Of a stretch of DNA of 64,000 bases, positions 52,676-61,098 are shown in pieces (within the stretch, counting starts at the first letter, position 1; each line of letters opens with the position of its first letter). The notes beneath the pieces are model-generated. The model was given only the letters and a program-made list of their open reading frames with translations, had not been told where the DNA came from and ran no database searches. Position numbers and translations under genes: made by a program. Location of the stretch: positions 2,666,001 through 2,730,000 of the forward strand of contig CBDDCD010000003.1 of NCBI GenBank assembly GCA_965226025.1, given 5' to 3'. Source of the stretch: Moanibacter sp965226025. GTDB lineage: Bacteria > Verrucomicrobiota > Verrucomicrobiia > Opitutales > UBA2987.

Positions 52676-53378
52676 AGAGCACGGCAGTATGAATGGCGAC
52701 AGTGGAGAGGCTGAGGGTTCGAATGCTTACCTGGGAGAAACCGGCTTCGACGATTTCACGCTTGAGAGACTGTCGATCGGGAAACTGCTCGATGCTGGTG
52801 GCTAGGTAGAGGTAGGCGTCGGGCCGGCGGGTGACGAGGGAGGCGATCTTGGGGAGGACGAAGTTGAGGTAGGGGAAATAGATGGGGCTAAACCAGGTTA
52901 CGGGCTGACTGAAGTCGAGGATGAAAAGGGTTCCCCCGGGGCGCCGTAGGACACGCTTCATTTCGCGCAGTCCGAGTTTACGATCCTCGAGATTGCGATA
53001 GCCAAACGCGATGGTCACGACGTCGTAGGAGTGATCGCGGCAGGGCAGTTCGAGACAGTCCCCCGACCTGAACTCGAGATGAGCCCAGCTTGGTTTTTTA
53101 TGCCGCTCAAGCTTGCGTTCGGCGATCTGCAGCATTGAGAGACAGAAGTCCATTCCCGTAATTTGGGCGGGCGTTCCAAGTCTCTTTGCCAATGCGATTG
53201 CGACATCGCCGCTCCCGGTGGCGAGGTCCAGAACCAACCTGGGATTTCGTTTCTCCACTAGTCGGCTCAATACGAGACGCCAATAAAAATCGAGCCCCAT
53301 ACTCAAGATATGATTGGCGAGGTCGTAGCGTTCGGCGATGCCGGCGAACATCTCGTTCACTTCACGCGCCTGGGGCAT
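52674..53378 (-). CDS. ubiE: Demethylmenaquinone/ubiquinone methyltransferase
   Basis: C-methylates the quinone ring with SAM (UbiE/MenG). The 234-residue protein starts with VNEMFAGIAERYDLANHILS and has the SAM motif LVLDLATGSGDVAIALAKR, TGMDFCLSMLQIAERK, the family block AFGYRNLEDRKLGLREMKRV and FILDFSQPVTWFSP. All UbiE/MenG hallmarks are in order. In this phylum menaquinone is the likely product, but no men genes are nearby. Confidence 0.93.
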   Translation of the reverse strand: MPQAREVNEMFAGIAERYDLANHILSMGLDFYWRLVLSRLVEKRNPRLVLDLATGSGDVAIALAKRLGTPAQITGMDFCLSMLQIAERKLERHKKPSWAHLEFRSGDCLELPCRDHSYDVVTIAFGYRNLEDRKLGLREMKRVLRRPGGTLFILDFSQPVTWFSPIYFPYLNFVLPKIASLVTRRPDAYLYLATSIEQFPDRQSLKREIVEAGFSQVSIRTLSLSTVAIHTAVL

Positions 53379-53504
53379 AGGGTAGGTATGAAAGTGCGGA
53401 GGGGGAGAATCGGAGACTGGGGGACGCGGAGAGAATTTCCAAACGAGAAAACGCGTTCAAGAAATTAGGCTTTGATAGACGGTAGTACCAAGTCCGGGAG
53501 ATTC

Positions 53505-55109
53505 CTATTCTTCCTGTTTTTCGTCGTTTCTGTGATCGAAGCTGGCAACGACCATACGGGAGAGTTCCTTATCGGGATCATCGACAATCGCTTTCGAGAT
53601 CGTGAAGGTTTCCTCTCCGGAATTTCGATAGATGATCTTGAGGCCGTGCTCGAAATCACAGAACTTCTCCTCACATAGTGCCCTGATAGTTTTCGTCGAT
53701 TCGAGCGATTGTTCGATAAGGACCTGGCAAGCCTCCTCTTCGAAGTGCAGGGCGAGACCGTGTTCAGCTTGAAATCGTTTGGCAAAGGCGTCGATGTCGC
53801 CTTTCAGAACTTCCCTTTGGGCGTGCTCGTTTTCTTTCAGAAGATCGCCCAGTGCCTTATCGGAATCCTTAATGGTGTCTACTGAGACGGCGAAGGATTT
53901 CACGGCAGTGGAAGGAAGTTCGAATTTGAAGTTGCGAAAGACGCGCTCGAGTACCGTCATCAGACCCCGGGCGCCTGTGTTCTCACTGTGTGCCCTTTGG
54001 GCGATCTCCCGGATCGCGTCCTCCTCTATCTTGAAATCGAGGCCGTAGCCCTTGAAATCGAGTCGGTATTGCTCGAGTATGTTACCCTCGGAACTGAGCA
54101 GGATATTGGCGAGGTCATCGACGGAAAGTGGTTCGCAAATCTCGCGGACTGGGAGCCTTCCGACGAATTCGGGTTCGAATCCGAACTTTATGAGATCCGC
54201 CGTCTCGACGAATTTAAGGAAGTTTGATTTGGTGTCGTCGAAGTCGGACGGGGAGCTGCCGAAACCGATCTGGGAATTGTCGATTCGCTTCTTAACGATC
54301 TCCGCGAGCTTATCGAAAGCGCCGCTAACGATGAAGAGAATGTGACGGGTGTTGATCGACTTTTTTCTTGGTCGACCACCCCTGGATAGTTCCATCATGG
54401 CCTGCATCTGGGACATGATATCGGTCGGGCTGAAGAGATTCACCTCCGTATCTTCCATTAGTTTGAGTAGGTTGATCTGGACTCCTCGTCCCGATACATC
54501 GCGGCCGTGGCTGGTCGCGACTGAGGCGATTTTGTCGATCTCATCGATGTAGATGATGCCGTACTGTGCCAGATCGACATTTCCATTGGCTGCCTTGACG
54601 AGGTCCCTGACCAGGTCTTCGACGTCATATCCGACATAACCGGTCTCGGAGAACTTGGTTGCATCCGCTTTGATGTAAGGAACACCGACCAATTTTGCTA
54701 TGCACCGCATCAAGTAGGTCTTACCAACCCCGGTCGGACCGAGAAGAAGGATGTTTTGTTTCTGAAAATCCCGATTGACCAGCTCCGGCTTCTCAATGCA
54801 CTGGCGGACATGGTTATAGTGGTCGCAGATTGCGACTGAGAGGACCTTCTTTGCCTCTAACTGCTTGATTACAAACCGGTTGAGGTAGTCGCGAATCTCT
54901 CTTGGCCTCAGGCTGAACTCCCGAATCCGCTTCAGGACGACCTCGTCGTCTTCGGTGGATTCCGGAACCTCTTCGTCTTCACCGGCTTCTGATCCCTGGA
55001 CGGGTGCGGCGGGCTTATGGAGGCTGAAACTGATGTTGGGATTCCGAAGGGCGTCCTGGATCTGTTTTTGGAGGTCTTCAAAGGGGTTCTTGGGCTCTTT
55101 CTCGCTCAT
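53505..55109 (-). CDS. ClpX-like AAA+ unfoldase, no zinc-binding domain, long C-terminal extension
   Basis: An ATP-dependent unfoldase related to ClpX. The 534-residue protein has Walker A LLLGPTGVGKT (about 121-131), pore loop GYVG (157-160), Walker B GIIYIDEIDKI (184-194), an IGF segment (281-283) like the ClpP-contact loop, and FGFEPEFVGRLPVREI with GARGLMTVLE (sensor 2). It lacks the four-Cys N-terminal domain of true ClpX; instead there is a 60-residue acidic N-terminus. About 120 residues beyond the AAA+ small domain are unfamiliar. It is probably a paralogue beside a canonical ClpX elsewhere. Confidence 0.85.
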   Translation of the reverse strand: MSEKEPKNPFEDLQKQIQDALRNPNISFSLHKPAAPVQGSEAGEDEEVPESTEDDEVVLKRIREFSLRPREIRDYLNRFVIKQLEAKKVLSVAICDHYNHVRQCIEKPELVNRDFQKQNILLLGPTGVGKTYLMRCIAKLVGVPYIKADATKFSETGYVGYDVEDLVRDLVKAANGNVDLAQYGIIYIDEIDKIASVATSHGRDVSGRGVQINLLKLMEDTEVNLFSPTDIMSQMQAMMELSRGGRPRKKSINTRHILFIVSGAFDKLAEIVKKRIDNSQIGFGSSPSDFDDTKSNFLKFVETADLIKFGFEPEFVGRLPVREICEPLSVDDLANILLSSEGNILEQYRLDFKGYGLDFKIEEDAIREIAQRAHSENTGARGLMTVLERVFRNFKFELPSTAVKSFAVSVDTIKDSDKALGDLLKENEHAQREVLKGDIDAFAKRFQAEHGLALHFEEEACQVLIEQSLESTKTIRALCEEKFCDFEHGLKIIYRNSGEETFTISKAIVDDPDKELSRMVVASFDHRNDEKQEE

Positions 55110-55205
55110 AATTAATGGGTTGACAGAACGGCGCAGATTTACAGAAGTATCAGATAGTTAAACTTTTATCGAAATATAACCCTAAGAGTGTAAAATACAA
55201 CTAAT

Positions 55206-55520
55206 ATGTCAGCGAACCTTACGAAGCGAGACATTGTCCTCAATATCTACGACAGAACCGGTTTTGCTCAGAAGGAAGTCCGCGAAGTGGTACAGTTGAC
55301 GTTGGATTCGATTGCCGAGGCCCTATCAAAAGGGAGAAATGTGGAGTTGCGAAACTTCGGCGTATTCGAGGTGCAGGTGCGGAAATCGCGAATAGGTCGC
55401 AACCCCAATAAGCCGGGAAAAGACGTCATCATTCCGAAGCGGGCGGTTATCAAATTCAAGGCCGGCAAGGAGTTGAAAGGGGACCTCAAGCGTCTCGACC
55501 TTGATAGGATCGGGGAGTAA
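55206..55520 (+). CDS. HU/IHF-family DNA-bending protein
   Basis: A 104-residue histone-like protein. It has the helical body KRDIVLNIYDRTGFAQKEVR, the strand GRNVELRNFGVFEVQVRKSR and the DNA-inserting arm GRNPNKPGKDVIIPKRAVIK with the intercalating proline. The pattern is closer to IHF than to HU (NFGVFEVQ), but the subunit type cannot be fixed. A candidate -10 TAAAAT lies about 12 bp before the start. It is divergent from the ClpX-like gene. Confidence 0.92.
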   Translation: MSANLTKRDIVLNIYDRTGFAQKEVREVVQLTLDSIAEALSKGRNVELRNFGVFEVQVRKSRIGRNPNKPGKDVIIPKRAVIKFKAGKELKGDLKRLDLDRIGE

Positions 55521-55576
55521 GGACTGGAGAATGGGGACAGGCCTCCTGATCCGCGCTAATATTCAGTAGTCCGCTG

Positions 55577-56899
55577 ATGTTCGAAAGCATTCCGGGGTTT
55601 CGAGAATATTATCCCGACCGATGCGCGGTGCGCAATCACATCTTCGAGGTGTGGAAGGATGCGGCGGTTCGGTTCGGGTTTGAGGAATACGAGGCCCCGC
55701 TCGTCGAACCTCTCGAGCTTTTCACTGAGAAGAGCGGAGATGAGATTGTCGGGCAACTTTTCGCATTTACGGACAGGGGAGGCCGGGAGGTCGCATTGCG
55801 GCCTGAGATGACACCCTCGCTGGGGCGTCTGGTTGGGGCGCGGCAGCAAAGTCTGAAGAAGCCGATCAAGTGGTTCAATGTTGGAGAACACTTTCGTTAC
55901 GAGAAGCCCCAGAAGGGGCGGACTCGAGCATTCTATCAATTCAACGCGGACATCCTCGGGGAGAAGGGGCCGGCGGCGGACGCAGAGCTGATCGCACTGG
56001 GGATCGAAAGCCTGCTCAGCTTCGGATTGGTGGAATCGGACTTTTATATCCGGTTGAGCGATCGGAAACTTTGGATGGATTTCCTGTCCGCTTTCGGGTT
56101 TGAAGAAGATCGTGCAGGAGAGGTGTTGGCGATCATCGACAAGATCGAGAGACAGGATCGAGAGACGATCGTCGAGAAACTGGATCCGCATTTGGGCGCC
56201 CGAACGGAGGAGTTTCTGGCGCAAGTTGGGGAGCTCGTTAAATCCGATTCAGTTGGTGGAATCCGGGAATTTTTGCGGGACCGGATTGCCTCGACAGAGA
56301 CGCAGGAGAGGATCGAGGGACGATTGGAGGAGTGGGAGGATCTTCTGGGTATCCTGGAGGCAATGGGAATGATGGCATTCCTCAAGGTGGACTTGGGAAT
56401 TGTACGGGGATTGGCCTACTACACAGGGTTTGTTTTTGAGGCCTTCGAAAGAGAGGGCGAAGCGCGGTCTCTGTTCGCCGGGGGACGATACGACGGCTTG
56501 CTCGCGAAGCTCGGTTACGGAGATCTACCGGCGGCGGGTTTTGCGATGGGAGATTTGGTCCTGACCAATCTGCTCGAGGAGAGAGAGCTTTTTGTCGATA
56601 GGAGCAATGCACCCGAAATTTTCGTCGTCATGGGAGGCGAGAATGAGAGGAGAGTTGCATTGGCGGATGTCGCCCGATTGCGAAGGTCGAACTTTCGGGT
56701 AGAGTATCCGTTCCGAAATCTCAATTTCGGGAAGCAGTTTGGACTGGCGGTACAATCGGGAGCCCAGATTGCATTGATTTACGGTTCCGAGGAGTTGGAG
56801 GAGGATTCGATCAAAGCACGTGATTTGAAAACACGTCATGAGACCAAGGTTAGGCGCGTTGATCTGGTTGATGAACTGAAAAGGATTCTTCGGATCTGA
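55577..56899 (+). CDS. hisS: Histidyl-tRNA synthetase
   Basis: Class II synthetase that charges tRNA-His. The 440-residue protein has motif 1 region VRNHIFEVWKDAAVRFGFEE, motif 2 FRYEKPQKGRTRAFYQFNAD (about 107-126), the histidine motif RGLAYYTGFVFEAF (usual RGLDYYTG; here Ala replaces Asp), GGRYDGLLAKLG and motif 3 GFAMGDLVL. A C-terminal anticodon-binding domain (PEIFVVMGGENERRVALADV to the end) argues against the HisZ paralogue, which lacks it. Start ATG 55577. pfkB follows 16 bp later. Confidence 0.88.
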   Translation: MFESIPGFREYYPDRCAVRNHIFEVWKDAAVRFGFEEYEAPLVEPLELFTEKSGDEIVGQLFAFTDRGGREVALRPEMTPSLGRLVGARQQSLKKPIKWFNVGEHFRYEKPQKGRTRAFYQFNADILGEKGPAADAELIALGIESLLSFGLVESDFYIRLSDRKLWMDFLSAFGFEEDRAGEVLAIIDKIERQDRETIVEKLDPHLGARTEEFLAQVGELVKSDSVGGIREFLRDRIASTETQERIEGRLEEWEDLLGILEAMGMMAFLKVDLGIVRGLAYYTGFVFEAFEREGEARSLFAGGRYDGLLAKLGYGDLPAAGFAMGDLVLTNLLEERELFVDRSNAPEIFVVMGGENERRVALADVARLRRSNFRVEYPFRNLNFGKQFGLAVQSGAQIALIYGSEELEEDSIKARDLKTRHETKVRRVDLVDELKRILRI

Positions 56900-56915
56900 T
56901 TTTGGCCAACACAAC

Positions 56916-57758
56916 ATGAACGACCAAAGTCCAGACTATTTGATCATTGGTCACGTTACCAAGGATGCGGTGCCCGAAGGGTCCATTTTGGGTGGGACTT
57001 GCAGTTATTCCGGGGTGACGGCTCACAAGTTGGGAGAGCGAGTGGCGGCGGTCACGCGAGCCGGACCCGACATTCCGTCGACCGATATTTTCGAAGGGGT
57101 AGAGGTCGAGTTGATGAGTGATTCTTGCAGTACCACATTCGAGAATCGATACCAGGGAGGCGTGCGAGAGCAGAGTCTCTATTCAGTGAGCGGTTCTCTG
57201 GCGATTGACGATGTTCCCCTGAAGTGGCGATCGGCCGGAATTGTTCATCTTGCCCCGATGGCGCAGGAAATCAGTCCGGTTTTGGCGAGATTGTTTCCGG
57301 ACTCGCTGGTCGGCGCCACCCTTCAGGGATGGCTGCGAGGAACGGATCGGCACAAGAAGGTTATCTACGAATGTCATCCACTGTTGGAGGAGGCGATTGG
57401 AAATATCGATGTAGTGATCGCGAGTGAGGAGGACTTTTTTGGGAATAGAGCGGAATTGGGACGGATACTGGGAGGAGCAAAACTGGGAGTGGAGACGACG
57501 GGCCCCAATGGTTGTGTGATTTACCATAGTGGGGAGAGCTTTGAAGTCCCGGTGGAAACGGTGGAGGAAGCGGATCCGACCGGAGCCGGGGACGTGTTTG
57601 CAGGCGCATTTCTGGTCGAGTACCGGAATTCGCGGGATTTTATCAAATCGGCGCAATTCGCAAATTCTTGTGCCTCGCTGTCGGTGGAGCGGAAGGGGGT
57701 CGAAGGGATTCCATACCGGGTCGAGGTTGAGAAGAGGCGGAATGCAATTTACGCCTAG
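56916..57758 (+). CDS. PfkB-family sugar/nucleoside kinase
   Basis: A 280-residue ribokinase-fold kinase. It opens YLIIGHVTKDAVPEGSILGG (substrate-side GG) and ends with the catalytic anion-hole motif ADPTGAGDVFAGAFLVEY (about 218-235; Asp in GAGD is the base). Between lie IHLAPMAQEI and GVETTGPNGCVIY. The substrate is unclear; the short N-terminal lid resembles the inositol or nucleoside kinase branches more than ribokinase. Its TAG stop is part of repeat copy E. Confidence 0.85.
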   Translation: MNDQSPDYLIIGHVTKDAVPEGSILGGTCSYSGVTAHKLGERVAAVTRAGPDIPSTDIFEGVEVELMSDSCSTTFENRYQGGVREQSLYSVSGSLAIDDVPLKWRSAGIVHLAPMAQEISPVLARLFPDSLVGATLQGWLRGTDRHKKVIYECHPLLEEAIGNIDVVIASEEDFFGNRAELGRILGGAKLGVETTGPNGCVIYHSGESFEVPVETVEEADPTGAGDVFAGAFLVEYRNSRDFIKSAQFANSCASLSVERKGVEGIPYRVEVEKRRNAIYA

Positions 57759-57854
57759 GAATCGGTCGGACTTAGCTTTGCGATACTTCTGAGTAGGCGT
57801 GCCATCTGGGTGGGTTCGTGGATTGCGGCCGATTCCGCCACCGACAGATTCCTC
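57755..57854. repeat. Hairpin repeat family 1, copy E (after pfkB)
   Basis: CTAGGAATCGGTCGGAC at 57755 faces CCGACAGATTCCTCGG ending at 57856. The TAG at the left foot is the stop codon of the PfkB gene. Confidence 0.78.
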
Positions 57855-57955
57855 GGGTTAAAGAACGGTATCTCCCGGGCCGATATTTGTTATACGCAGC
57901 CAATCCGATCCCGGTGCGGAATCGGTTGCGGCGGTTGTCTCGAAGCACAGTAGAA

Positions 57956-60103
57956 ATGAGCAGTCCCTATACGGACGAAAACAGGCGAGTTCTGATCGTT
58001 GACGACAATCTCGCCATCCATGAGGATTTCCGTAAGATTCTTCTCAGCGAGAGATTCAGAGAAGACGAATTGGCGGACACGGAGGCATTTCTATTTGGGA
58101 TGACACCGAGGGCGAGCCGCCCGGATTCGGTCGATATTGACTCGGCATTTCAGGGTGAGGAGGGGCTCGAGCGAGTTAGATCGGCGATTCGTGAGAGGCG
58201 TCCCTACGCTTTAGCCTTCGTCGACATGCGGATGCCGCCCGGGTGGGATGGATTGGAGACAATTGAAAAACTCTGGGAAGAGGACCCGGAACTGCAAGTG
58301 GTTATCTGCACGGCCTATTCCGATAATTCATGGGAGGAGATTCGGGAGCGGTTGGGGCCGTCTGACAAATTCCTGATTCTGAAGAAGCCGTTTGACAACG
58401 TTGAAGTGCTTCAGCTGGTCTCCTCGCTCAGCGAAAAGTGGGCGCTGGCACGGAAGGCGCGATTGAAGATGGAGGATCTCGAAAGAATGGTGGAGGAGAG
58501 GACCAGCGCCTTACGAAAGGCAAATCAGGCCAAGAGTGAATTCCTCGCCAACATGAGTCATGAATTGAGGACGCCGATGAACGCTGTGATCGGTTTCACG
58601 GAACTTCAGCTCGATACGGATCTGACGGAGGAACAGAGGGAGTACGCTGAGATCGTGCGCAAATCCTCCGATACCCTCTTGTCCCTGATCAACGACATTC
58701 TGGACATCTCAAAGATCGAGGTCCGGCAGCTCGACCTCGAGGCGATCGAGTTCAATCTCAAGGATACGATTGAAGAGGTCGTTCAGATGCTTTCCTTCAG
58801 CGCCAATCAGAAGTCCCTCGAGTTGGCATGTCGCGTCAATCCTGAGGTTCCGACCGATGTTCTCGGTGATCTCGGCAGGCTGCGACAGATCCTAATCAAT
58901 ATTGTCAATAACGCCGTCAAATTTACGCACAAGGGAAAGGTCGAAATTGTGGCGGCTTTGGAGGAGGAGAGTGGAGAACGAGCCAAGGTCAGATTCTCGG
59001 TGAGGGATACCGGCATCGGCATACCCAAAGAGAGTATCGACAACATTTTCGAAGCCTTCTCTCAAGTGGACTCCTCCTCAACTAGAAAATATGGAGGAAC
59101 TGGATTGGGTCTGGCCATCTCCAAGCAGTTGGTCGAGCTGATGGGGGGCTCGATATGGGTGGAGAGTCGGGAATCGGAAGGTTCCGTTTTCTGGTTTACG
59201 GTGAATTTGCAGAAGCAGTCCACATCTGGATCGGCCAGGGAGCTGAATCTCTCCGAGGAGGTCAAGGGTCGGCGGGTTCTGATCCTGGACGACAATGCGA
59301 TCAACCGAGTCATACTCAGAAAACAGCTGGAGGCACTGGGCTGCTCTCCGGAAGAGGCCTGTTCTTCACGTGAGGCTTTTGAGAGAATTCGACGCGCCCA
59401 GACGGACGGCGCTTCGTTCGATATCGTGATTACCGATATGCAGATGCCGGAGATGGACGGCGAGACTTTGGGACAAAGGATCAAGGAGGATTGCAAGCTC
59501 AAGGATATTGAATTGATTATGGTCACTTCGACGGATCAGAGGGGAGACTCGGCCCGTCTCAAGCGAATCGGGTTCTCCGCTTATCTGACCAAGCCGATCA
59601 AGCAGACCGATCTCTATGCCTGTCTCTCCACCGTATTTGGCCGAATTAGGGTTAGTGGAGAATTCCCCAGCAACGGAATGGTCACGAGAGCGACCATTGC
59701 GGAGAGCAATCTGGCGGAATTGAGGATTCTCTTAGTTGATGACGTCGAATTCAATCGAAGGTTCGTTGCCCGGATATTGGAGAAGATGGGGCATGCGGTC
59801 GAGGTGGCGGTTGATGGCAAGGAGGCAGTTCACTTCTTTGAGGAGCAGATTTTCGATCTGGTCTTTATGGACTGTCAGATGCCGGTGATGAACGGGTATG
59901 AGGCTACCGTCGCGATGCGAGGCCTGGAGGGAGATGGGCAGCAGACACCGATTATCGCGATGACTGCCCACGCCATGAAGGGTGATCGAGAAAAGTGCCT
60001 AGCTGCGGGCATGGATGACTACATCAGCAAGCCGATTGTACTGCGGGAGCTGCGAGAAATACTCATACGCTGGTCTTTCATGAACTCGCGGTCGGTGGCT
60101 TAG
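57956..60103 (+). CDS. Hybrid histidine kinase REC-HisKA-HATPase-REC-REC
   Basis: A 715-residue soluble kinase with no membrane helix. In order: receiver 1 (about 10-160: VLIVDDNLAIHEDF, AFVDMRMPPGWDG, KKPFDNVEV), a coiled coil, HisKA with EFLANMSHELRTPMNAVIGF (phospho-His near 202), HATPase (INNAVKFTHKG-like N box INIVNNAVKFTHKG, DTGIGIPKE, GGTGLGLAISKQLVELM), receiver 2 (VLILDDNAINRVIL, ITDMQMPEMDGE, TKPIK) and receiver 3 (ILLVDDVEFNRRFV, FMDCQMPVMNGYE, SKPIV). Each receiver keeps its phospho-Asp. ATG 57956 (MSSPYTDENR) is chosen as the start of domain 1. Its TAG stop is the left foot of repeat copy F. Confidence 0.93.
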   Translation: MSSPYTDENRRVLIVDDNLAIHEDFRKILLSERFREDELADTEAFLFGMTPRASRPDSVDIDSAFQGEEGLERVRSAIRERRPYALAFVDMRMPPGWDGLETIEKLWEEDPELQVVICTAYSDNSWEEIRERLGPSDKFLILKKPFDNVEVLQLVSSLSEKWALARKARLKMEDLERMVEERTSALRKANQAKSEFLANMSHELRTPMNAVIGFTELQLDTDLTEEQREYAEIVRKSSDTLLSLINDILDISKIEVRQLDLEAIEFNLKDTIEEVVQMLSFSANQKSLELACRVNPEVPTDVLGDLGRLRQILINIVNNAVKFTHKGKVEIVAALEEESGERAKVRFSVRDTGIGIPKESIDNIFEAFSQVDSSSTRKYGGTGLGLAISKQLVELMGGSIWVESRESEGSVFWFTVNLQKQSTSGSARELNLSEEVKGRRVLILDDNAINRVILRKQLEALGCSPEEACSSREAFERIRRAQTDGASFDIVITDMQMPEMDGETLGQRIKEDCKLKDIELIMVTSTDQRGDSARLKRIGFSAYLTKPIKQTDLYACLSTVFGRIRVSGEFPSNGMVTRATIAESNLAELRILLVDDVEFNRRFVARILEKMGHAVEVAVDGKEAVHFFEEQIFDLVFMDCQMPVMNGYEATVAMRGLEGDGQQTPIIAMTAHAMKGDREKCLAAGMDDYISKPIVLRELREILIRWSFMNSRSVA

Positions 60104-60278
60104 GAATCTGTCGGTTACCGTTTTTAAAACTCGCCGTCTCGATCTGCCGTATCAGCAGTCCGGGTGAATATTCGGTTCGCGGGGATTCGACCACCGACAG
60201 CTTCCAGTTCTGGTTTCTTGCGAAGTGCACTTGTCACGGCACAGCGAAGCGGCGACGGAAAGCCCGACAGATTCCTAG
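60101..60278. repeat. Hairpin repeat family 1, copy F (after the kinase)
   Basis: TAGGAATCTGTCGG (60101) faces CCGACAGATTCCTAG (60264-60278). The first TAG is the stop codon of the histidine kinase. The long interior has AAGTGCACTTGTCACGG and CAGCGAAGC. Confidence 0.8.
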
Positions 60279-60281
60279 GGC

Positions 60282-60370
60282 AACCCACCCCTGGCCCCTC
60301 CGAGGAGGGGAATGACCTAAAATCCAATGGTTCTGGAAATTCTCCTCCTCGGAGGGGTTAGGGGTGGGTT
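60282..60370. repeat. C/G-rich inverted repeat after copy F
   Basis: 27-bp arms with one or two mismatches: AACCCACCCCT followed by GCCCCTCCGAGGAGG (60282-60308), and its complement at 60344-60370. A related half copy lies at 7120-7148. Confidence 0.8.
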
Positions 60371-61098
60371 GATGTTTTAACCGTAGATGCTTGATAAAGC
60401 CCTTTATTATAGATTTCCGTTAAGTGGCACGATGATTACAAAGGTTTTGAGATCTGGATGTATTCTTCCGACCGTCTGGATTCTGCTTGCCGCTCCGCTG
60501 GATGGTTCGGTGGAGGAACTTGTGGATTCGTTGATTGAGGCGCACAAGAACAGAGAACCTCTGCCATTGGTGTCGCTTGACGAGCCGGGGCTGACGCTAC
60601 CGGAGGCCTATGAAATTCAGAGACGATTTGTCGAAGGCATCCAAGGCGAGAGCGCCGTAACCGGGTATAAAGCGGGGCTTACGACAGAAGCGAGTAGGGT
60701 GCGATTTGGATTGGAAGATCCGGTGTCCGGCATTCTTCTGCGCCCAATGGACTACACGGGCCGCTCAATTGTGCGCTTGGGCGATCATCGCCGAATGATG
60801 ATCGAAACCGAGATTGCGTTCATTGTGGGAAAACCGATCAGACGGCCGGTTGCTAAGTTGAAGCGGTTGAAAAAGAGAATCAGCGCCATTGCGCCGGCGC
60901 TCGAGTTGCCGGACATAGGATTTGAGGATCCTCAAAAACTTTCCGCGGTGGATCTAATTGCCGCGAACGTGTCGGCAGCTGGATTCATAGTGGGTCCGCG
61001 GATGCCTCATCGGGAGGTTGATCCAGGTGAAGTCCGGGTCCAGCTGGTGAAGAATGGAGCTTTGGTCAACAGTGGAATTGGAGAAGAGGCAATGGGGG

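Noticed and set aside
55577..56899. HisZ (ATP phosphoribosyltransferase regulatory subunit)
   Set aside because: The C-terminal anticodon-binding domain and complete class II motifs favour HisS.
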